DNA of 64,000 bases from Maniola hyperantus (GCF_902806685.2 NC_048539.1:8444501-8508500), one strand, 5' to 3'. Shown: positions 36,701 through 38,131, counted from the stretch's first letter. The notes: a model not told the origin generated them from the letters alone. Program-made: numbers and translations.

Positions 36701-37956
36701 TATCATATGAAAAGGCTTCACCTGTGCATTCTAAAACAGATTTTTATTTATTTTTATGCATCATAGTTTTAGATTTATCGTGCAAAATGTCGAAAAAATA
36801 CGACTAGTACGGAACCGTTAGTGCGCGAGCCTGACTCGCACTTGGCCGGTTTTTTAAAATGGAATCGCTGTCGCCGCATCGTGGTTTTGGCCTTGACGCT
36901 TCCCAAAATACGTATCAGCCTTAATTTCCGACTTTTATGGTTATGTCAATGTGGGTAGATATTATATATTGGTTGACATAATTATAGCAATGGCTCAAAA
37001 TATTCAATTTCTCATTCGACATGGATACCTAAAGTACCTACCTACGCTTACTGATGTTTATTTTTGTGAAATTGTGGAACATCACATAATTACTATTTTG
37101 AATATTTACTTGCCTGAACATTTATTTAAATTAGCGGATTAAGGCGCCATCTTCACGGACGAGTGAATTGCGGCAAATTCTATGGGCCAATCTCCACAGG
37201 GCGATACTATCGGGGCGATAATTTGTATCGAATTTTGTCACACGGCGACACTATCGCCGCGATTCTCTCGTCCGTGGAGATGGCGTCTAAGGGGATGAAG
37301 AAATATATTATATTCACGAACGTCTAATTAAAGCAATAGAGTTTTAGACTGTAGTAATAAAATGTGATTTTTTGTATAGCGGTAGTTTATGGGGCTAGAA
37401 TTCATTATTAAAGAGAATATTTAAAAAAATAGAGTTATAATATTTCTAGCAGAAATTCTGCTAGAAATATTTCTTATTGAAAAAAGTTGCAAAATATTTG
37501 TCGTTTACGCGTTGTGACGTCATTATTCATTTTCCGTACAGCAGTGGCGTTAAGAATTAATTACGTTAAAAATAAATAAAAAGCATGATTTTTAAAATTA
37601 TTCTCTTTAATAATGAATTCTGGCCCCATAAAATACCACGATACAAAAACACATCATTTTGTGACTGCAGTCCAAGACCCTATTGCGCGGGCCGTTTTTT
37701 CAACTGAGTAGACGATTGAAAGGAACTTTGACGAGTAGGTACATACTTAAGTACCTACGTTTTGTTTGTACAGGTAATGGAGGCAGGTCAAATAGTAGAA
37801 TGCGGCCACCCTCATGATCTTCTGCAGAAAGAAGATGGACATTTCATTCGCATGGTCAAGCAGCTCGGCTCCGCCTCAGAGCAGAGCCTGCGCGACCAAG
37901 CCCGGAACGCTTATATGCAACATATAAAATACGTAGACGCTGAGGACCACCATTAA
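2172..37956 (+). CDS. ABCC4: ABCC4/MRP4-like ABC transporter, 3' part (16 exons, 5' end outside window)
   Basis: ATP-driven export pump of ABC subfamily C, expected in the plasma membrane. The 16 exons joined (2172-2309, 9114-9281, 12077-12211, 12570-12654, 16076-16208, 17019-17216, 17866-18055, 19017-19153, 19523-19663, 26756-26859, 27330-27604, 29156-29278, 30611-30733, 32058-32218, 34338-34443, 37774-37956) give 2400 nt, open throughout, with GT/AG borders and matching phases. Order of parts: NBD1 signature LSGGQ, Walker B LLDDP, H-loop THQL, acidic linker, TMD2, NBD2 Walker A GRTGAGKSS, NFSAGQRQ signature, Walker B LVLDEA, H-loop AHRL, stop. About 799 residues are present of roughly 1300 usual for MRP4. 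NBD1 Walker A and TMD1 must lie upstream. The 'KRVEGVSRSPVFSH' stretch is typical of the MRP4 group. Introns hold a LINE, a Gypsy element and many MITEs. Substrates cannot be told from sequence; the exact ABCC paralogue is inferred. Confidence 0.93.
2193..2745 (+). repeat. 148-bp tandem repeat of an ABCC exon (4 copies)
   Basis: Copies begin at 2193, 2341, 2488 and 2636, so the period is 147-148 bp. Each unit holds 117 bp of the NBD1 signature exon plus about 31 bp of intron (the GTAAGAATCCTCTCTC donor side). Copy 1 is the real exon. Copy 2 has lost one base (AGCCTCGTGG) and its donor GT is AT. Copy 3 keeps an intact frame and donor (GIKLSGGQ) but has no AG directly before it. Copy 4 is truncated at its 3' end. 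Copies 2-4 are best read as pseudo-exons. Confidence 0.93.
2751..3757. other. ABCC intron, nothing recognised
   Basis: AT-rich intronic DNA with the TAGGTACCTACC-type low-complexity strings common across the window. A short inverted fragment of the CGCGACTTCGT repeat family lies near 2800-2870. No exon, RNA gene or complete element was seen. Confidence 0.5.
3758..3990 (+). repeat. Interspersed repeat, CGCGACTTCGT type
   Basis: It starts TTCCCGCGACTTTGTCCGCG and passes through TTTCAGCCCGATCCGTCCAG. It ends in a short (CAGT)n run and CACCTTTTCCTTTTATA. It is the same family as 25805-26022 (inverted), 43122-43338 and 45572-45780. Confidence 0.65.
4448..5080 (+). CDS. LINE ORF1 protein, 5'-truncated (FP-like RNA-binding domain)
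   Basis: Open from 4448, first ATG at 4496 (194 residues from there). It has an N-terminal coiled coil (heptads around AKVEDLENRMSD and LQSEVDELKSKV), then RRSNIQINGIPSRKDED and CLRRLKDLKASDVGFPGNQA. This layout is known from ORF1 proteins of insect LINEs that share a fold with the baculovirus FP protein; that link is inferred from pattern memory. Usual insect ORF1 proteins are longer, so the N-terminus is probably missing. Likely role: binding the element RNA. Confidence 0.7.
   Translation, partial: GLKNSLSAKVEDLENRMSDAELKLSQMSDLQSEVDELKSKVASMMESNLKNDQWVRRSNIQINGIPSRKDEDLIKVIKDLADMSGYSLDTSRDIDFVTRIAIRNDVDTSYPKPIILKLLSRYKKDDFLSCLRRLKDLKASDVGFPGNQARIYINDHLSSYNKMLLQKAKALAKEKKYDYCWVRNCTVMVRQNEKSKIIHITSEESLKKIV
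5081..5819 (+). other. Inter-ORF region of the LINE
   Basis: About 740 bp between ORF1 and ORF2. Another frame stays open from 4984 to 5835 (over 280 codons) but has no recognisable domain and an AT-driven composition (Ile, Tyr, Leu). I treat it as probably non-coding, though its length is curious. Confidence 0.5.
5820..8672 (+). CDS. LINE ORF2: APE endonuclease and reverse transcriptase
   Basis: The reading frame is open from 5820 (after TAA at 5817) to the stop at 8672, about 950 codons with no internal stop. N-terminal endonuclease: VYYQNVRGLRTKT, CLSETWL, VVGDFN and the late DNHHPAF block. RT: KGSGPDGLHPILLK, YRGISKLSVIPKLFEK, DYSKAFDKISHEIL, SGVPQGSHLGPLLFNIFIND and the catalytic YADD at about 7880-7891. 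No ATG occurs before or within the endonuclease start, so translation may begin at a non-AUG codon, by reinitiation, or at an ATG lost by mutation. The closest known clades are jockey/CR1-like; the exact clade needs a tree. Confidence 0.92.
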   Translation: MAALLISVYYQNVRGLRTKTTGFFKAILQHDYDVICLSETWLLPGINDGELFDSRYNVYRTDRDYERLGMKMGGGTLIAVHRTLTTNISNIRPLPIFADAEITQINISLCRGSTTKNLRLFCCYFPQNAHQVWSQMQFFEYLSDLHIENPNDVYLVVGDFNIRNAVWEPNPDDLHNFVILNPNIDQLTTQLSSFLSFTGWSQFNCISNMNNRYLDLVISSSPCSVSRSEPLSLPEDNHHPAFNVNINVNYLQPSLRPPPRLVRRYHTADYSTINVELAKIDWVECFSGKNVDAAVTEFYMIVNSIIDKFIPSRLVINSSRYPIWYSRPLIKLVHKKLRIHKKWKIYGRQCDYILFSDLRREFKNLEASCYSAYIARAEANILTANSKCFWSFVQSKQNINSIPDSLYLDDEIAQEGQRIADLFNKFFESVFQKPSYSTLNIDVLVPPQALIGHVDFNYKTVEKYLSALNTTKGSGPDGLHPILLKRCSKQLAIPLTLLFRLSLSSGVLPKTWKRSIVVPIHKNGDKHNIRNYRGISKLSVIPKLFEKIIYDSLFPAVRPLLTPSQHGFINKRSTETNLCELLDVTLDSMDKGFQVDAVYTDYSKAFDKISHEILIMKLVAIGIHGDLLRWLTSYLRERTQAVAIKGFTTTFVPITSGVPQGSHLGPLLFNIFINDVVKYVKHCNILLYADDTKIFKVIRTVKDCQDLQEDLDRISQYCTNNGLEMNVDKCCTITFTRKKNWIYHNYYLFEKLVRRVNEVRDLGVQLDSRLLFDSHLTKIRNRAYKMLGFILRQSVDFKNPNTLVLLFNSFVRSHLEHASTAWNPQYAVYVNMLESIQRKFLKCLSKRFNSFSITELISLELRREHKDQIFLYKIVNGLIDSPYLLSKITYSVPRLSRRNVKTFSLPHINTNYGHNRFLVRTCDIYNKKYVQLDHFQHKFGKFLAEIKKFK
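8964..9113. other. ABCC intron between LINE and exon
   Basis: 150 bp of intron ending in TTTGTACTAACAG, a good acceptor with a TACTAAC branch-like motif six bases before the AG. Confidence 0.4.
9114..9281 (+). CDS. ABCC4: ABCC exon: NBD1 Walker B, D-loop and H-loop
   Basis: Phase 0 exon of 56 codons between CAG and GTAAGT. It contains ADIYLLDDPLSAVD (Walker B and D-loop) and ILVTHQLHHL (H-loop). The Walker B glutamate is replaced by Asp, as is usual for NBD1 of subfamily C. It joins in frame to the RACYRH end of the previous exon across the LINE insertion. Confidence 0.95.
9282..10397. other. ABCC intron, no feature recognised
   Basis: AT-rich intron. A CTATTCTATTCTAT run near 10090 is the only simple repeat. 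No exon or complete mobile element could be supported. Confidence 0.5.
10398..10552. mobile_element. GC-rich hairpin MITE, copy 1
   Basis: Arms GCGACAGGTCAAGACCGCAA and TTGCCTCCTTAACCTGTCGC frame a GC-rich centre (CGCCCCGCACGCCCGCACAG and its inverse). The AT-rich surroundings make it stand out. Member of a family with at least ten copies in the window. Confidence 0.85.
10582..10751. mobile_element. GC-rich hairpin MITE, copy 2
   Basis: TATAGTCCGCAACAGGTCGA at the left and the inverse CAACCTGTCGCGTACTATA at the right, flanking a GC-rich inverted core. It lies only about 30 bp after copy 1. Confidence 0.87.
11201..11364. mobile_element. GC-rich hairpin MITE, copy 3
   Basis: TATAGTACGCGACAGGTTGA to TTTCAACCTGTCGCGGACTG. 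Near-perfect inverted arms around the GTGCGGGCGAGCGCG core. Confidence 0.87.
11622..11815. mobile_element. MITE of the TATTGTACATCGACC family, copy 1
   Basis: The left arm GGCAGGAGATATTGTACATC and the right arm (reverse of ATCGATGTACAATATTTCC type) are inverted, with an inner inverted GTAGAGCG / CGCTCTAC pair. Related copies: 40508-40690 and 56923-57157. Confidence 0.75.
12077..12211 (+). CDS. ABCC4: ABCC exon: end of NBD1 and start of linker
   Basis: Phase 0, 45 codons, CAG before and GTAAGT after. It encodes GEIEIEGSFEEC followed by an acidic run (ELLEEEEPTEE) and a basic end. This is the region linking NBD1 to TMD2. Confidence 0.88.
12570..12654 (+). CDS. ABCC4: ABCC exon: acidic inter-domain linker
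   Basis: 85 nt, starts in phase 0 and ends in phase 1 before GTAAGA. It encodes SHSSVSTLADGAQGEDDDPQ and an ETAELMET tail, a Ser- and acid-rich linker of the kind that precedes TMD2 in MRP4-like proteins. Short but phase-consistent with both neighbours. Confidence 0.82.
12655..13362. other. ABCC intron, nothing firm
   Basis: No exon fits the phase between the linker exon and the TMD2 exon here. Between 12780 and 12980 a moderately GC-rich stretch gives open frames on both strands, but none matches a known protein. Confidence 0.45.
13363..13700. mobile_element. MITE-like repeat with AAAACCGACTTC ends
   Basis: It starts AAAAACCGACTTCGTTAC and ends TTTTTGAAGTCGGTTAAAA, an inverted end of about 13 bp. 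The body includes ATCGGTCCAGGCGTTTTCGA. End fragments of the same family occur at 35220-35265, 45770-45825 and near 52580. Confidence 0.7.
13785..13955. mobile_element. GC-rich hairpin MITE, copy 4
   Basis: Left end CGCGATAGGTCGAAATGACA, right end CCTTAACCTGTCGCGACTCG, with the same GC-rich inverted core as the other copies. Confidence 0.83.
13956..15039. other. ABCC intron, nothing firm
   Basis: AT-rich intron. A GC-rich patch at 14340-14390 (CGTGGGGCGGCCGCCACGCC) is a local imperfect palindrome. A stretch at 14828-14905 (AGAGCGTACTTTGACTTTGC) resembles 16228-16380, probably fragments of one repeat. Confidence 0.4.
15040..15245. repeat. Interspersed repeat with GCAGGGCCGTCTTAA / TTAAGCCGGCCCTG ends
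   Basis: The two ends are imperfect inverted repeats around a GC-rich body containing CACCCGGGCGC and GCACCCCGGCGCCGAATATG. It looks like a small non-autonomous element; the family name is not known to me. Confidence 0.6.
15627..15768 (+). mobile_element. tRNA-derived SINE
   Basis: Box A-like TCTGGCGCAGAGGTCTTATA, then box B GGTTCGACTCC at about 15673-15683, followed by a SINE body (GGTCAGGTCGGTAGGAACGG). The head does not fold into an intact tRNA by eye, so this is not called a tRNA gene. It abuts the next MITE. Confidence 0.65.
15765..16004. mobile_element. MITE with CAGGGTGTAACCAGAACG ends, copy 1
   Basis: Left ACAGGGTGTAACCAGAACG, right CGTTCTGGTTACACCTTGTA: terminal inverted repeats of about 18 bp. 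An inner inverted pair is GGGTTTGAAA-type plus TCGAGTCAATGCCCCGCC / GCGGCATTGACTCCGA. Ends about 70 bp before an ABCC exon. A second, 3'-truncated copy is at 17297-17498. Confidence 0.8.
16076..16208 (+). CDS. ABCC4: ABCC exon: first helix of TMD2
   Basis: 133 nt, phase 1 in and phase 2 out. It encodes GRVSGSVYRKYF, then a hydrophobic helix (ALLVFTFVAIILAQVV) and SVGDLWLTHW, the classic start of TMD2 in ABCC proteins. A MITE ends only about 70 bp upstream (15765-16004). Confidence 0.93.
16411..16600 (-). mobile_element. tRNA-derived SINE, minus strand
   Basis: On the minus strand the head reads AATAGCTCAACGGGTAAAGG (box A) and GACGGTTCAAACCCCGCC (box B) with a GACTGAAAACC anticodon-like arm. 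A body and then a poly(A) run (the T-run at 16411-16428) follow. This is the classic SINE layout. The anticodon arm looks closest to tRNA-Phe, but that is a guess. Confidence 0.75.
17019..17216 (+). CDS. ABCC4: ABCC exon: TMD2 extracellular loop and next helix
   Basis: 198 nt, completes the split Trp codon and ends in phase 2. It has a polar loop with three N-x-S/T sites (NITT, NNSS and neighbours), likely glycosylated on the outer face, then the helix FYIFIWGAAILGCIILTTGR. Confidence 0.9.
17297..17498. mobile_element. MITE with CAGGTGTAACCAGAACG end, copy 2 (truncated)
   Basis: It shares the left end and body (TAGTGATTTAGTATTTTCAA, GGGTCAATGCCCCACCT) with 15765-16004 but lacks the right end, where sequence of the (GACA) repeat family takes over. 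Confidence 0.7.
17545..17697 (+). repeat. (GACA)-bearing interspersed repeat, 3' part
   Basis: It contains GCTATAAGACCTACCTACCT, ATGATTCTAGGTCAACGGGA, ACAGACAGACAGACAACAAA and ends TTTGCGGTACGGAACCCTAA. It is a truncated member of the family also seen at 24377, 34656, 36438, 48425 and 58238. Confidence 0.75.
17866..18055 (+). CDS. ABCC4: ABCC exon: TMD2 coupling region
   Basis: 190 nt, phase 2 in and phase 0 out. It encodes LHNKMFSNILSATMRFFDTN, PSGRILNRFSKDMGIVDE and LPKMFLDSIQ, a signature of ABCC TMD2. Two decayed tandem copies of this exon plus donor follow at 18111 and 18308. Confidence 0.95.
17917..18429 (+). repeat. Tandem duplication of the TMD2 coupling exon (3 copies)
   Basis: Equivalent points fall at 17917, 18111 and 18308, a period of 194-197 bp. 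Each unit holds the CAAAATGTTCAG...GATAGTATTCAG exon part, the GTAAGAATTTTAAC donor side and some intron. Copy 1 is the real exon. Copy 2 carries an in-frame stop (ATCATGAACTGA) and changed bases; copy 3 has internal deletions. Both late copies keep the ATTCAG|GTAAG donor but have no good acceptor. Confidence 0.92.
18430..19016. other. ABCC intron with a repeat fragment
   Basis: Intron between TMD2 exons. At 18828-18950 it holds a fragment of the CGCGACTCCGTCCGCGTGG repeat family. The rest is unremarkable and ends in TTGTCCTCAG. Confidence 0.55.
19017..19153 (+). CDS. ABCC4: ABCC exon: TMD2 helices
   Basis: 137 nt, phase 0 in and phase 2 out. It encodes MFMVMGGILIMVAIVNPYMV and a second hydrophobic stretch, ending NTAQAIKR. 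It joins to RVEGVSRSP in the next exon. Confidence 0.93.
19523..19663 (+). CDS. ABCC4: ABCC exon: TMD2 intracellular loop
   Basis: 141 nt, phase 2 in and out. It encodes RVEGVSRSPVFSHVSASMAG and LTTVRACGAQDML, the conserved intracellular coupling segment of MRP-type TMD2. The exon is strikingly GC-rich compared with its surroundings. Confidence 0.95.
19732..19921. repeat. 38-bp tandem repeat, 5 copies
   Basis: Units begin at 19732, 19770, 19808, 19846 and 19884, with the core CCATTCTTCAATGCTAATCG. Copies 2-4 are identical; the first and last have single changes. It lies just upstream of the Gypsy insertion. Not CRISPR: no spacers, a plain minisatellite. Confidence 0.92.
19995..20137 (+). repeat. 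5' LTR of the Gypsy element
   Basis: 143 bp from TATGGGAGTACC to AACCACAACA; matches 23531-23673 base for base by eye. Confidence 0.93.
20141..20154 (+). other. Primer binding site of the Gypsy element
   Basis: TGGTGACCCCGACG, three bases after the 5' LTR. It is complementary to a tRNA 3' end finishing in CCA, of the type used by Mag-like Gypsy elements. Which tRNA is used is not certain from sequence. Confidence 0.7.
20179..23520 (+). CDS. Gypsy gag-pol polyprotein, lacking gag zinc knuckle and protease active site
   Basis: From ATG 20179 (MAEDQATE) the frame runs 1113 residues; the frame upstream to 19996 lies in the LTR and is not taken as start. Parts: gag matrix/capsid-like start (LLPFWRAVPRAWFVQFEAVV), the rear half of a retropepsin (ILGADFLRHFKLLVDLHKKK), RT with FVDD at 21358-21369, RNase H (MTDASDHSVGAVLQQK), the H2C2 integrase finger (HPGVRTTRK, CIDCQRSK), and an integrase core (HIDIVGPL, TDQARNFES, NGRIERWHR). 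Between gag residue ~105 and the protease remnant, the CCHC knuckle and the DTG motif are absent although the frame is kept. A short internal in-frame deletion is inferred. The chain ends in a Pro/Ala-rich tail. Confidence 0.93.
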   Translation: MAEDQATETKLADLAAISVQSRLLPFWRAVPRAWFVQFEAVVDPLKTSDDQKYRYVLQKLEPADLQHVTDLLYNPPETGKYEAIKARLLTVYEQSEVQNFQKLRAATPKMKRNTTSTYKLYAANNTPICTYGEKTITLNLGLRRTFTWTFIIADVKTSILGADFLRHFKLLVDLHKKKLIDDVTKLAVDAIEVSTSTESIRIVSTDQDYHEILKQYPDVLRPMSLKQPAKHDVVHHIETTGPPLFARARPLPPDKYNAAKAEFERMVELGICRPSKSPWASPLHVVKKKDGGLRVCGDYRRLNAVTQPDRYPIPRIQDFTYSLHEKRIFSKLDLKMAYYWIPMASQEDAQKTAIITPFGLYEFTCMTFGLRNASQTFQRFMHQVLRGIENCFCFVDDILLYSEDEDQHQKLLHQVLERLDKYGVTLNVEKCQFGVETINFLGYEVSAGGIKPTKERTEAISTYPKPKTIVELRRFLGMLNFYRDCLPHQAEQQHELNKYLHNKKRNDKTPIDWTPAADEAFVKCRQSITEATTLSYPVPGCELAIMTDASDHSVGAVLQQKVKNVWKPMAFFSKTMSPTQRRYSVYDRELLAMYAAVKHFRRLIEGCEVTLFTDHKPLSFALSRSPSSSDTPRRERQLHFISQFCTHIKYIKGEENPVADALSRIEDIQCPNVLDYGQLAADQASDEELADLRKQPHLKFGEVTLPGLDRPITCELSTASPRPYLPKTYRYAAFKAQHGLCHPGVRTTRKQMASKFFWPTMNQEVATWAKACIDCQRSKIHRHVVTPLAAFPPSQRFEHIHIDIVGPLRLSNDCRYCVTIIDRCTKWPEAVPVHEITAETVAKALYDNWIARHGVPLRITTDQARNFESALFTALMKRLGVTKIRTTAYHPQANGRIERWHRTMKAALMARGASATWTEELPTVLLGLRTALREDNNLSPALMTYGATLRVPSDFLVPTQSKIEDADYVRRLTETMASLTPTERSPATRSTFIYKDLATCTHVFVRNDTVRPPLTPPYDGPYQVLKRHDKYYQIQLPLRTTVVSLDRLKPAYMLNEEDTGASTASAEKKTSVSTSLQPESTMETSSPVPAPAPAPSPYVTRSGRVVKRVVRFA
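23520..23527 (+). other. Polypurine tract of the Gypsy element
   Basis: AAAGGGGG overlapping the end of the coding frame, three bases before the 3' LTR; the usual plus-strand primer site. Confidence 0.75.
23531..23673 (+). repeat. 3' LTR of the Gypsy element
   Basis: 143 bp, identical by eye to 19995-20137, followed by CTATTA, which also precedes the 5' LTR. Confidence 0.93.
23680..24376. other. ABCC intron, nothing firm
   Basis: It contains a short inverted pair GGTGCGACGTCG / CGACGTCGCACC near 23851-23893 and GC-rich patches (GCGGCGCGGCGCGGCGCTTC near 24150). No coding exon fits. Possibly an unrecognised small element at 23750-23935. Confidence 0.4.
24377..24845 (+). repeat. (GACA)-bearing interspersed repeat, full-length copy
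   Basis: It starts AACCGGCCAAGTGCGAGTCA, continues GAGGGTTCCGTACTACAGTC, holds ATTTCATGATTCTAGGTCAA and a long GACA run, and ends CTTTTGAGGTACGGAACCCT. It has the same layout, in either orientation, as 34656-35120, 36438-36857, 48425-48852 and 58238-58720. A common lepidopteran non-autonomous repeat whose class I cannot fix. Confidence 0.8.
24711..24791 (+). repeat. (GACA)n microsatellite
   Basis: About 20 GACA units with one CGGA interruption at 24721. It lies inside the interspersed repeat, where sister copies carry only 2-4 units. Open frames of the TDRQTDRQ type through it are artefacts. Confidence 0.97.
25025..25115 (+). repeat. Non-LTR retrotransposon 3' end remnant with (GAT)n
   Basis: ACCTATGTCCAGCAGTGGACA followed by a GATGATGATGATGATGAT run, the common 3' terminus of a lepidopteran LINE family (clade not certain). 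No coding part precedes it, so it is a dead fragment. Confidence 0.6.
25150..25690. repeat. Clustered CGCGACTTCGT-type repeats
   Basis: Two head-to-head pieces. 25150-25450 has CTAGCTTTTGACGGCTCAAC, GAAATTTGGTACAAAG and TCCCGGGGAAGGACAGG. 25447-25690 has ACATCGTCCGCGTGGATTTA and the inverse GCGGGCATCAGCTAGT. Confidence 0.6.
25805..26022 (-). repeat. CGCGACTTCGT-type repeat, inverted
   Basis: Reverse of the 3758-3990 type: GGTGACTGACTGACTGATCT, ACGGATCGGGCTGAAATTTG, then GTCGCGGGCATAAGCTAG. Confidence 0.7.
26023..26342. other. ABCC intron, nothing recognised
   Basis: AT-rich intron between a repeat and a truncated MITE; no feature supported. Confidence 0.4.
26343..26430. mobile_element. GC-rich hairpin MITE, copy 5 (right half missing)
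   Basis: TATAGTTCGCGACAGGTCGA and about 85 bp of the left half, then AT-rich unrelated DNA. The inverted right arm is absent. Confidence 0.78.
26756..26859 (+). CDS. ABCC4: ABCC exon: TMD2 helix
   Basis: 104 nt, phase 2 in and phase 1 out. It encodes WYLTLITNTAFSIWLSLISA and a following hydrophobic run. It sits about 3 kb downstream of the Gypsy element, which lies in the preceding intron. Confidence 0.92.
27130..27255 (-). repeat. CGCGACTTCGT-type repeat fragment
   Basis: TACTTTTTATCTCGTAAAAT, TTCCACGGGAGTTTTAAAAA and GTCGCTGGCATGAGCTAGTT, decayed and inverted. Confidence 0.55.
27330..27604 (+). CDS. ABCC4: ABCC exon: end of TMD2 and start of NBD2
   Basis: 275 nt, phase 1 in and phase 0 out. 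It encodes GDVGLAMSQGLILVNMVQFG, the MTSVERVMQFTKLPQE linker and then VFKDLYLRYDREAEPVLKNL, the first strands of NBD2 including the A-loop Tyr region. Confidence 0.95.
27763..28140. mobile_element. GC-rich hairpin MITE, copy 6, split by another MITE
   Basis: The left part TATAGTATGCGACAGGTCGA...CCCCGAT is interrupted at 27824-28110. The host continues TTGCCATCTCAACTTATCGT. Part of the GC-rich core is also missing. Confidence 0.83.
27824..28110. mobile_element. AGGCTACTTGAC-family MITE (287 bp), nested
   Basis: Inverted ends AGGCTACTTGACAATTTTTT / AAAAAATTGTCAAGTAGCCT extend inward through AAGTTGGTCTTAAATGGTTA for about 60 bp. It is flanked on both sides by AT, and removing it plus one AT restores the host sequence CCCCGATTGCCATC seen in sister copies. 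A related internal region recurs at 43650-43871. Confidence 0.88.
28141..28639. other. ABCC intron, nothing recognised
   Basis: AT-rich intron with no supported element. Confidence 0.4.
28640..28705 (+). repeat. SINE 3' fragment
   Basis: ACCATTCTCATTCTGAGAGA and AGTACCGAGCCGGTCGGTGT resemble the 3' part of the SINE at 29337-29645 (CTTCTCACTCTGAGAGGAGA, GTGAGCCGGCGATGGGTT). The head is absent. Confidence 0.55.
29156..29278 (+). CDS. ABCC4: ABCC exon: NBD2 Walker A
   Basis: 41 codons, phase 0. It encodes VGVVGRTGAGKSSLISALFR, with a complete Walker A (GRTGAGKSS), and ends in the IDDVDTGEIAL strand. A SINE begins about 60 bp after the donor. Confidence 0.96.
29337..29645 (+). mobile_element. 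tRNA-derived SINE, full-length
   Basis: Head with box A TGATAGCCTAGCGGTTGG and box B GGGATTCGATCCC, then a body with GAAGGAACACATCGTGAGGA and ACTCTGAGAGGAGACCCGTG. It ends GATGATGATG-like. Same family, opposite strand, at 63090-63397. It begins about 60 bp after the NBD2 Walker A exon. Confidence 0.82.
29649..29813. mobile_element. GC-rich hairpin MITE, copy 7
   Basis: CGCGACAGGTTGAGATAGCA at left, GCTATCTCGACCTGTCGCGT at right; almost perfect long arms. It directly follows the SINE. Confidence 0.88.
29951..30102. mobile_element. Palindromic MITE, GGCCGATTCTCTTGTACACA type
   Basis: The left arm GAGGCCGATTCTCTTGTACA and the right arm (reverse complement AGGCTAATTCCGTTGTACAC) pair over about 35 bp. 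The inner parts TGCTATCCTTT / AAAGGGATAGCA also pair. Only one copy in this window. Confidence 0.75.
30103..30610. other. ABCC intron, nothing recognised
   Basis: AT-rich intron. A direct repeat of CCCGATATTGAAATT / TCCTGATATTGAAATT lies near 30551 and 30590 just before the acceptor. Confidence 0.4.
30611..30733 (+). CDS. ABCC4: ABCC exon: NBD2 Q-loop
   Basis: 41 codons, phase 0. It encodes LRSKISIIPQEPVLFSASLR with the Q-loop Gln, then YNLDPFDKYSDAEVWNALEQ, all characteristic of ABCC NBD2. Confidence 0.96.
30734..31234. other. ABCC intron, nothing recognised
   Basis: Contains a short TAGTAGTAGTAG run near 30766 and otherwise AT-rich intron. Confidence 0.4.
31235..31448 (+). repeat. CGCGACTTCGT-type repeat
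   Basis: CCCGCGACTTCGTCCGCGTG, TTTTCCGGGATAAAAAATAC, AAAATCAGTTGAACGGACGA and ACACTTTCGCATTTATAATA; same family as 38437-38632 (inverted). Confidence 0.7.
31449..32057. other. ABCC intron, nothing recognised
   Basis: No exon or element supported. Ends in ATGTGCACGGCGGCAG, a poor polypyrimidine tract but the only AG matching the phase of the next exon. Confidence 0.4.
32058..32218 (+). CDS. ABCC4: ABCC exon: NBD2 signature and Walker B
   Basis: 161 nt, phase 0 in and phase 2 out. It encodes the NFSAGQRQLLCLARAAL signature and LLVLDEATANVD (Walker B with catalytic Glu, D-loop). Very GC-rich. A hairpin MITE starts about 35 bp after the donor. Confidence 0.96.
32253..32403. mobile_element. GC-rich hairpin MITE, copy 8
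   Basis: TATAGTCCGCGACAGGTCGA to CCTGTCGCGTACTATA with the standard GC-rich core. It starts about 35 bp after the donor of the NBD2 signature exon. Confidence 0.87.
32681..33761. mobile_element. 1.08-kb TIR element with clustered TAAGGCCT motifs
   Basis: Left AGGTAACTGATACAAATAAG and right (read inverted) AGGTACTTGATACAAATAAG are terminal inverted repeats of about 26 bp. Both ends are flanked by TA. Inside, AAGGCCT/AGGCCTT-like motifs recur near 32691, 32890, 33175, 33338, 33360-33375, 33720 and 33737. A 64-codon frame at 33133-33327 (KLPLQAAKLSSDQVARLGAF) has no family I recognise. Looks non-autonomous. Confidence 0.75.
33133..33327 (+). CDS. Small unrecognised ORF inside the TIR element
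   Basis: 64 codons from an alternative start. It is basic at the N-terminus (KKPDFFTKKIKKI), then a more ordinary protein-like part ending RSTLRARHQNAY. No domain recognised. It could be a remnant of a protein once carried by the element or chance. Confidence 0.25.
   Translation: MKKPDFFTKKIKKIIGLIKLHCCIQGTKLPLQAAKLSSDQVARLGAFLDLVIRSTLRARHQNAY
33762..34337. other. ABCC intron with minor repeat traces
   Basis: Around 34160-34305 there is a stretch (AAAGTTTGTACGTTTGTTTG, CGAAGCCGGGGCGGGTCGCT) resembling a diverged member of the GCGGGCATCAGCTAG-type repeats. Otherwise nothing. Confidence 0.4.
34338..34443 (+). CDS. ABCC4: ABCC exon: NBD2 H-loop
   Basis: 106 nt, phase 2 in and phase 0 out. It encodes TDALIQKSIRKHFSDCTVVT and VAHRLHTVADSDRVV with the switch His. 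Confidence 0.95.
34656..35120 (-). repeat. (GACA)-bearing interspersed repeat, inverted copy
   Basis: It runs AGGGTTCCGTACCTCAAAAG, TGTCTGTCTGTCCGTCTGTC, ATGGCATGAAATTTGGCAGG, to CTGACTCGCACTTGGCCGGT. Confidence 0.8.
35568..35815. mobile_element. Palindromic element, middle layer
   Basis: GATCATGGTGGCTTTGG...CTTACGTCAAAGT pairs with ACTTTGACGTAAG...CCAAAGCCACCATGATC over about 70 bp. It carries AAAGGTGTAAAAAATC / GATTTTTTACACCTTT and a loop of about 100 bp. Confidence 0.85.
35818..35984. mobile_element. Near-perfect palindrome, inner layer (167 bp)
   Basis: CCCCCCAATTGTGTAAGAAT...CCTTTGATTGG pairs with its inverse over about 69 bp, with one inserted A (GAATTC versus GAAATTC) as the only difference seen and a loop of about 25 bp. 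Confidence 0.9.
36438..36857 (-). repeat. (GACA)-bearing interspersed repeat, inverted copy
   Basis: GGTTCCGTACCTCAAATGGA, GTCTGTCTGTCTGTCTGTCA, TAGAATCATGAAATTTGGCA, to CTGACTCGCACTTGGCCGGT. Confidence 0.8.
37141..37292. mobile_element. Palindromic MITE, AGGCGCCATCTTCACGGACG type
   Basis: Left AAGGCGCCATCTTCACGGAC, right (inverted) TAGACGCCATCTCCACGGAC; the inner GGGCGATACTATCG / CGACACTATCGCC is also inverted. Single copy here. Confidence 0.75.
37333..37686. mobile_element. Palindromic MITE with ~90-bp arms, GCAATAG ends
   Basis: Left GCAATAGAGTTTTAGACTGT...GCTAGAATTCATTATTAAAG; right arm is the inverse ending GCAATAGGGTCTTGGACTGC when read on the minus strand. A small inner hairpin TTTCTAGCAGAA / TTCTGCTAGAAA lies near 37443-37467. 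Confidence 0.8.
37774..37956 (+). CDS. ABCC4: ABCC last coding exon
   Basis: 61 codons including the TAA stop. It encodes VMEAGQIVECGHPHDLLQKE, the end of NBD2, and a C-terminal tail ending DAEDHH. The tail shows no obvious PDZ-binding end. Confidence 0.94.
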   Translation, partial: VMEAGQIVECGHPHDLLQKEDGHFIRMVKQLGSASEQSLRDQARNAYMQHIKYVDAEDHH

Positions 37957-38131
37957 GTTTAGGAGACTACAGATAGCGCGCGAGAAGAGGACCTACCCCC
38001 AGCGCTAATGTCGTGACTGTGACCTAGTTAGTAGAAAAGGAGACAGAACATTAGATAGACCTTATCTAAAATCTCGATTTTTATGGCCATTTAAAGGTTT
38101 GCGTTTAGCAATTGAGCCTAACGACAGTATT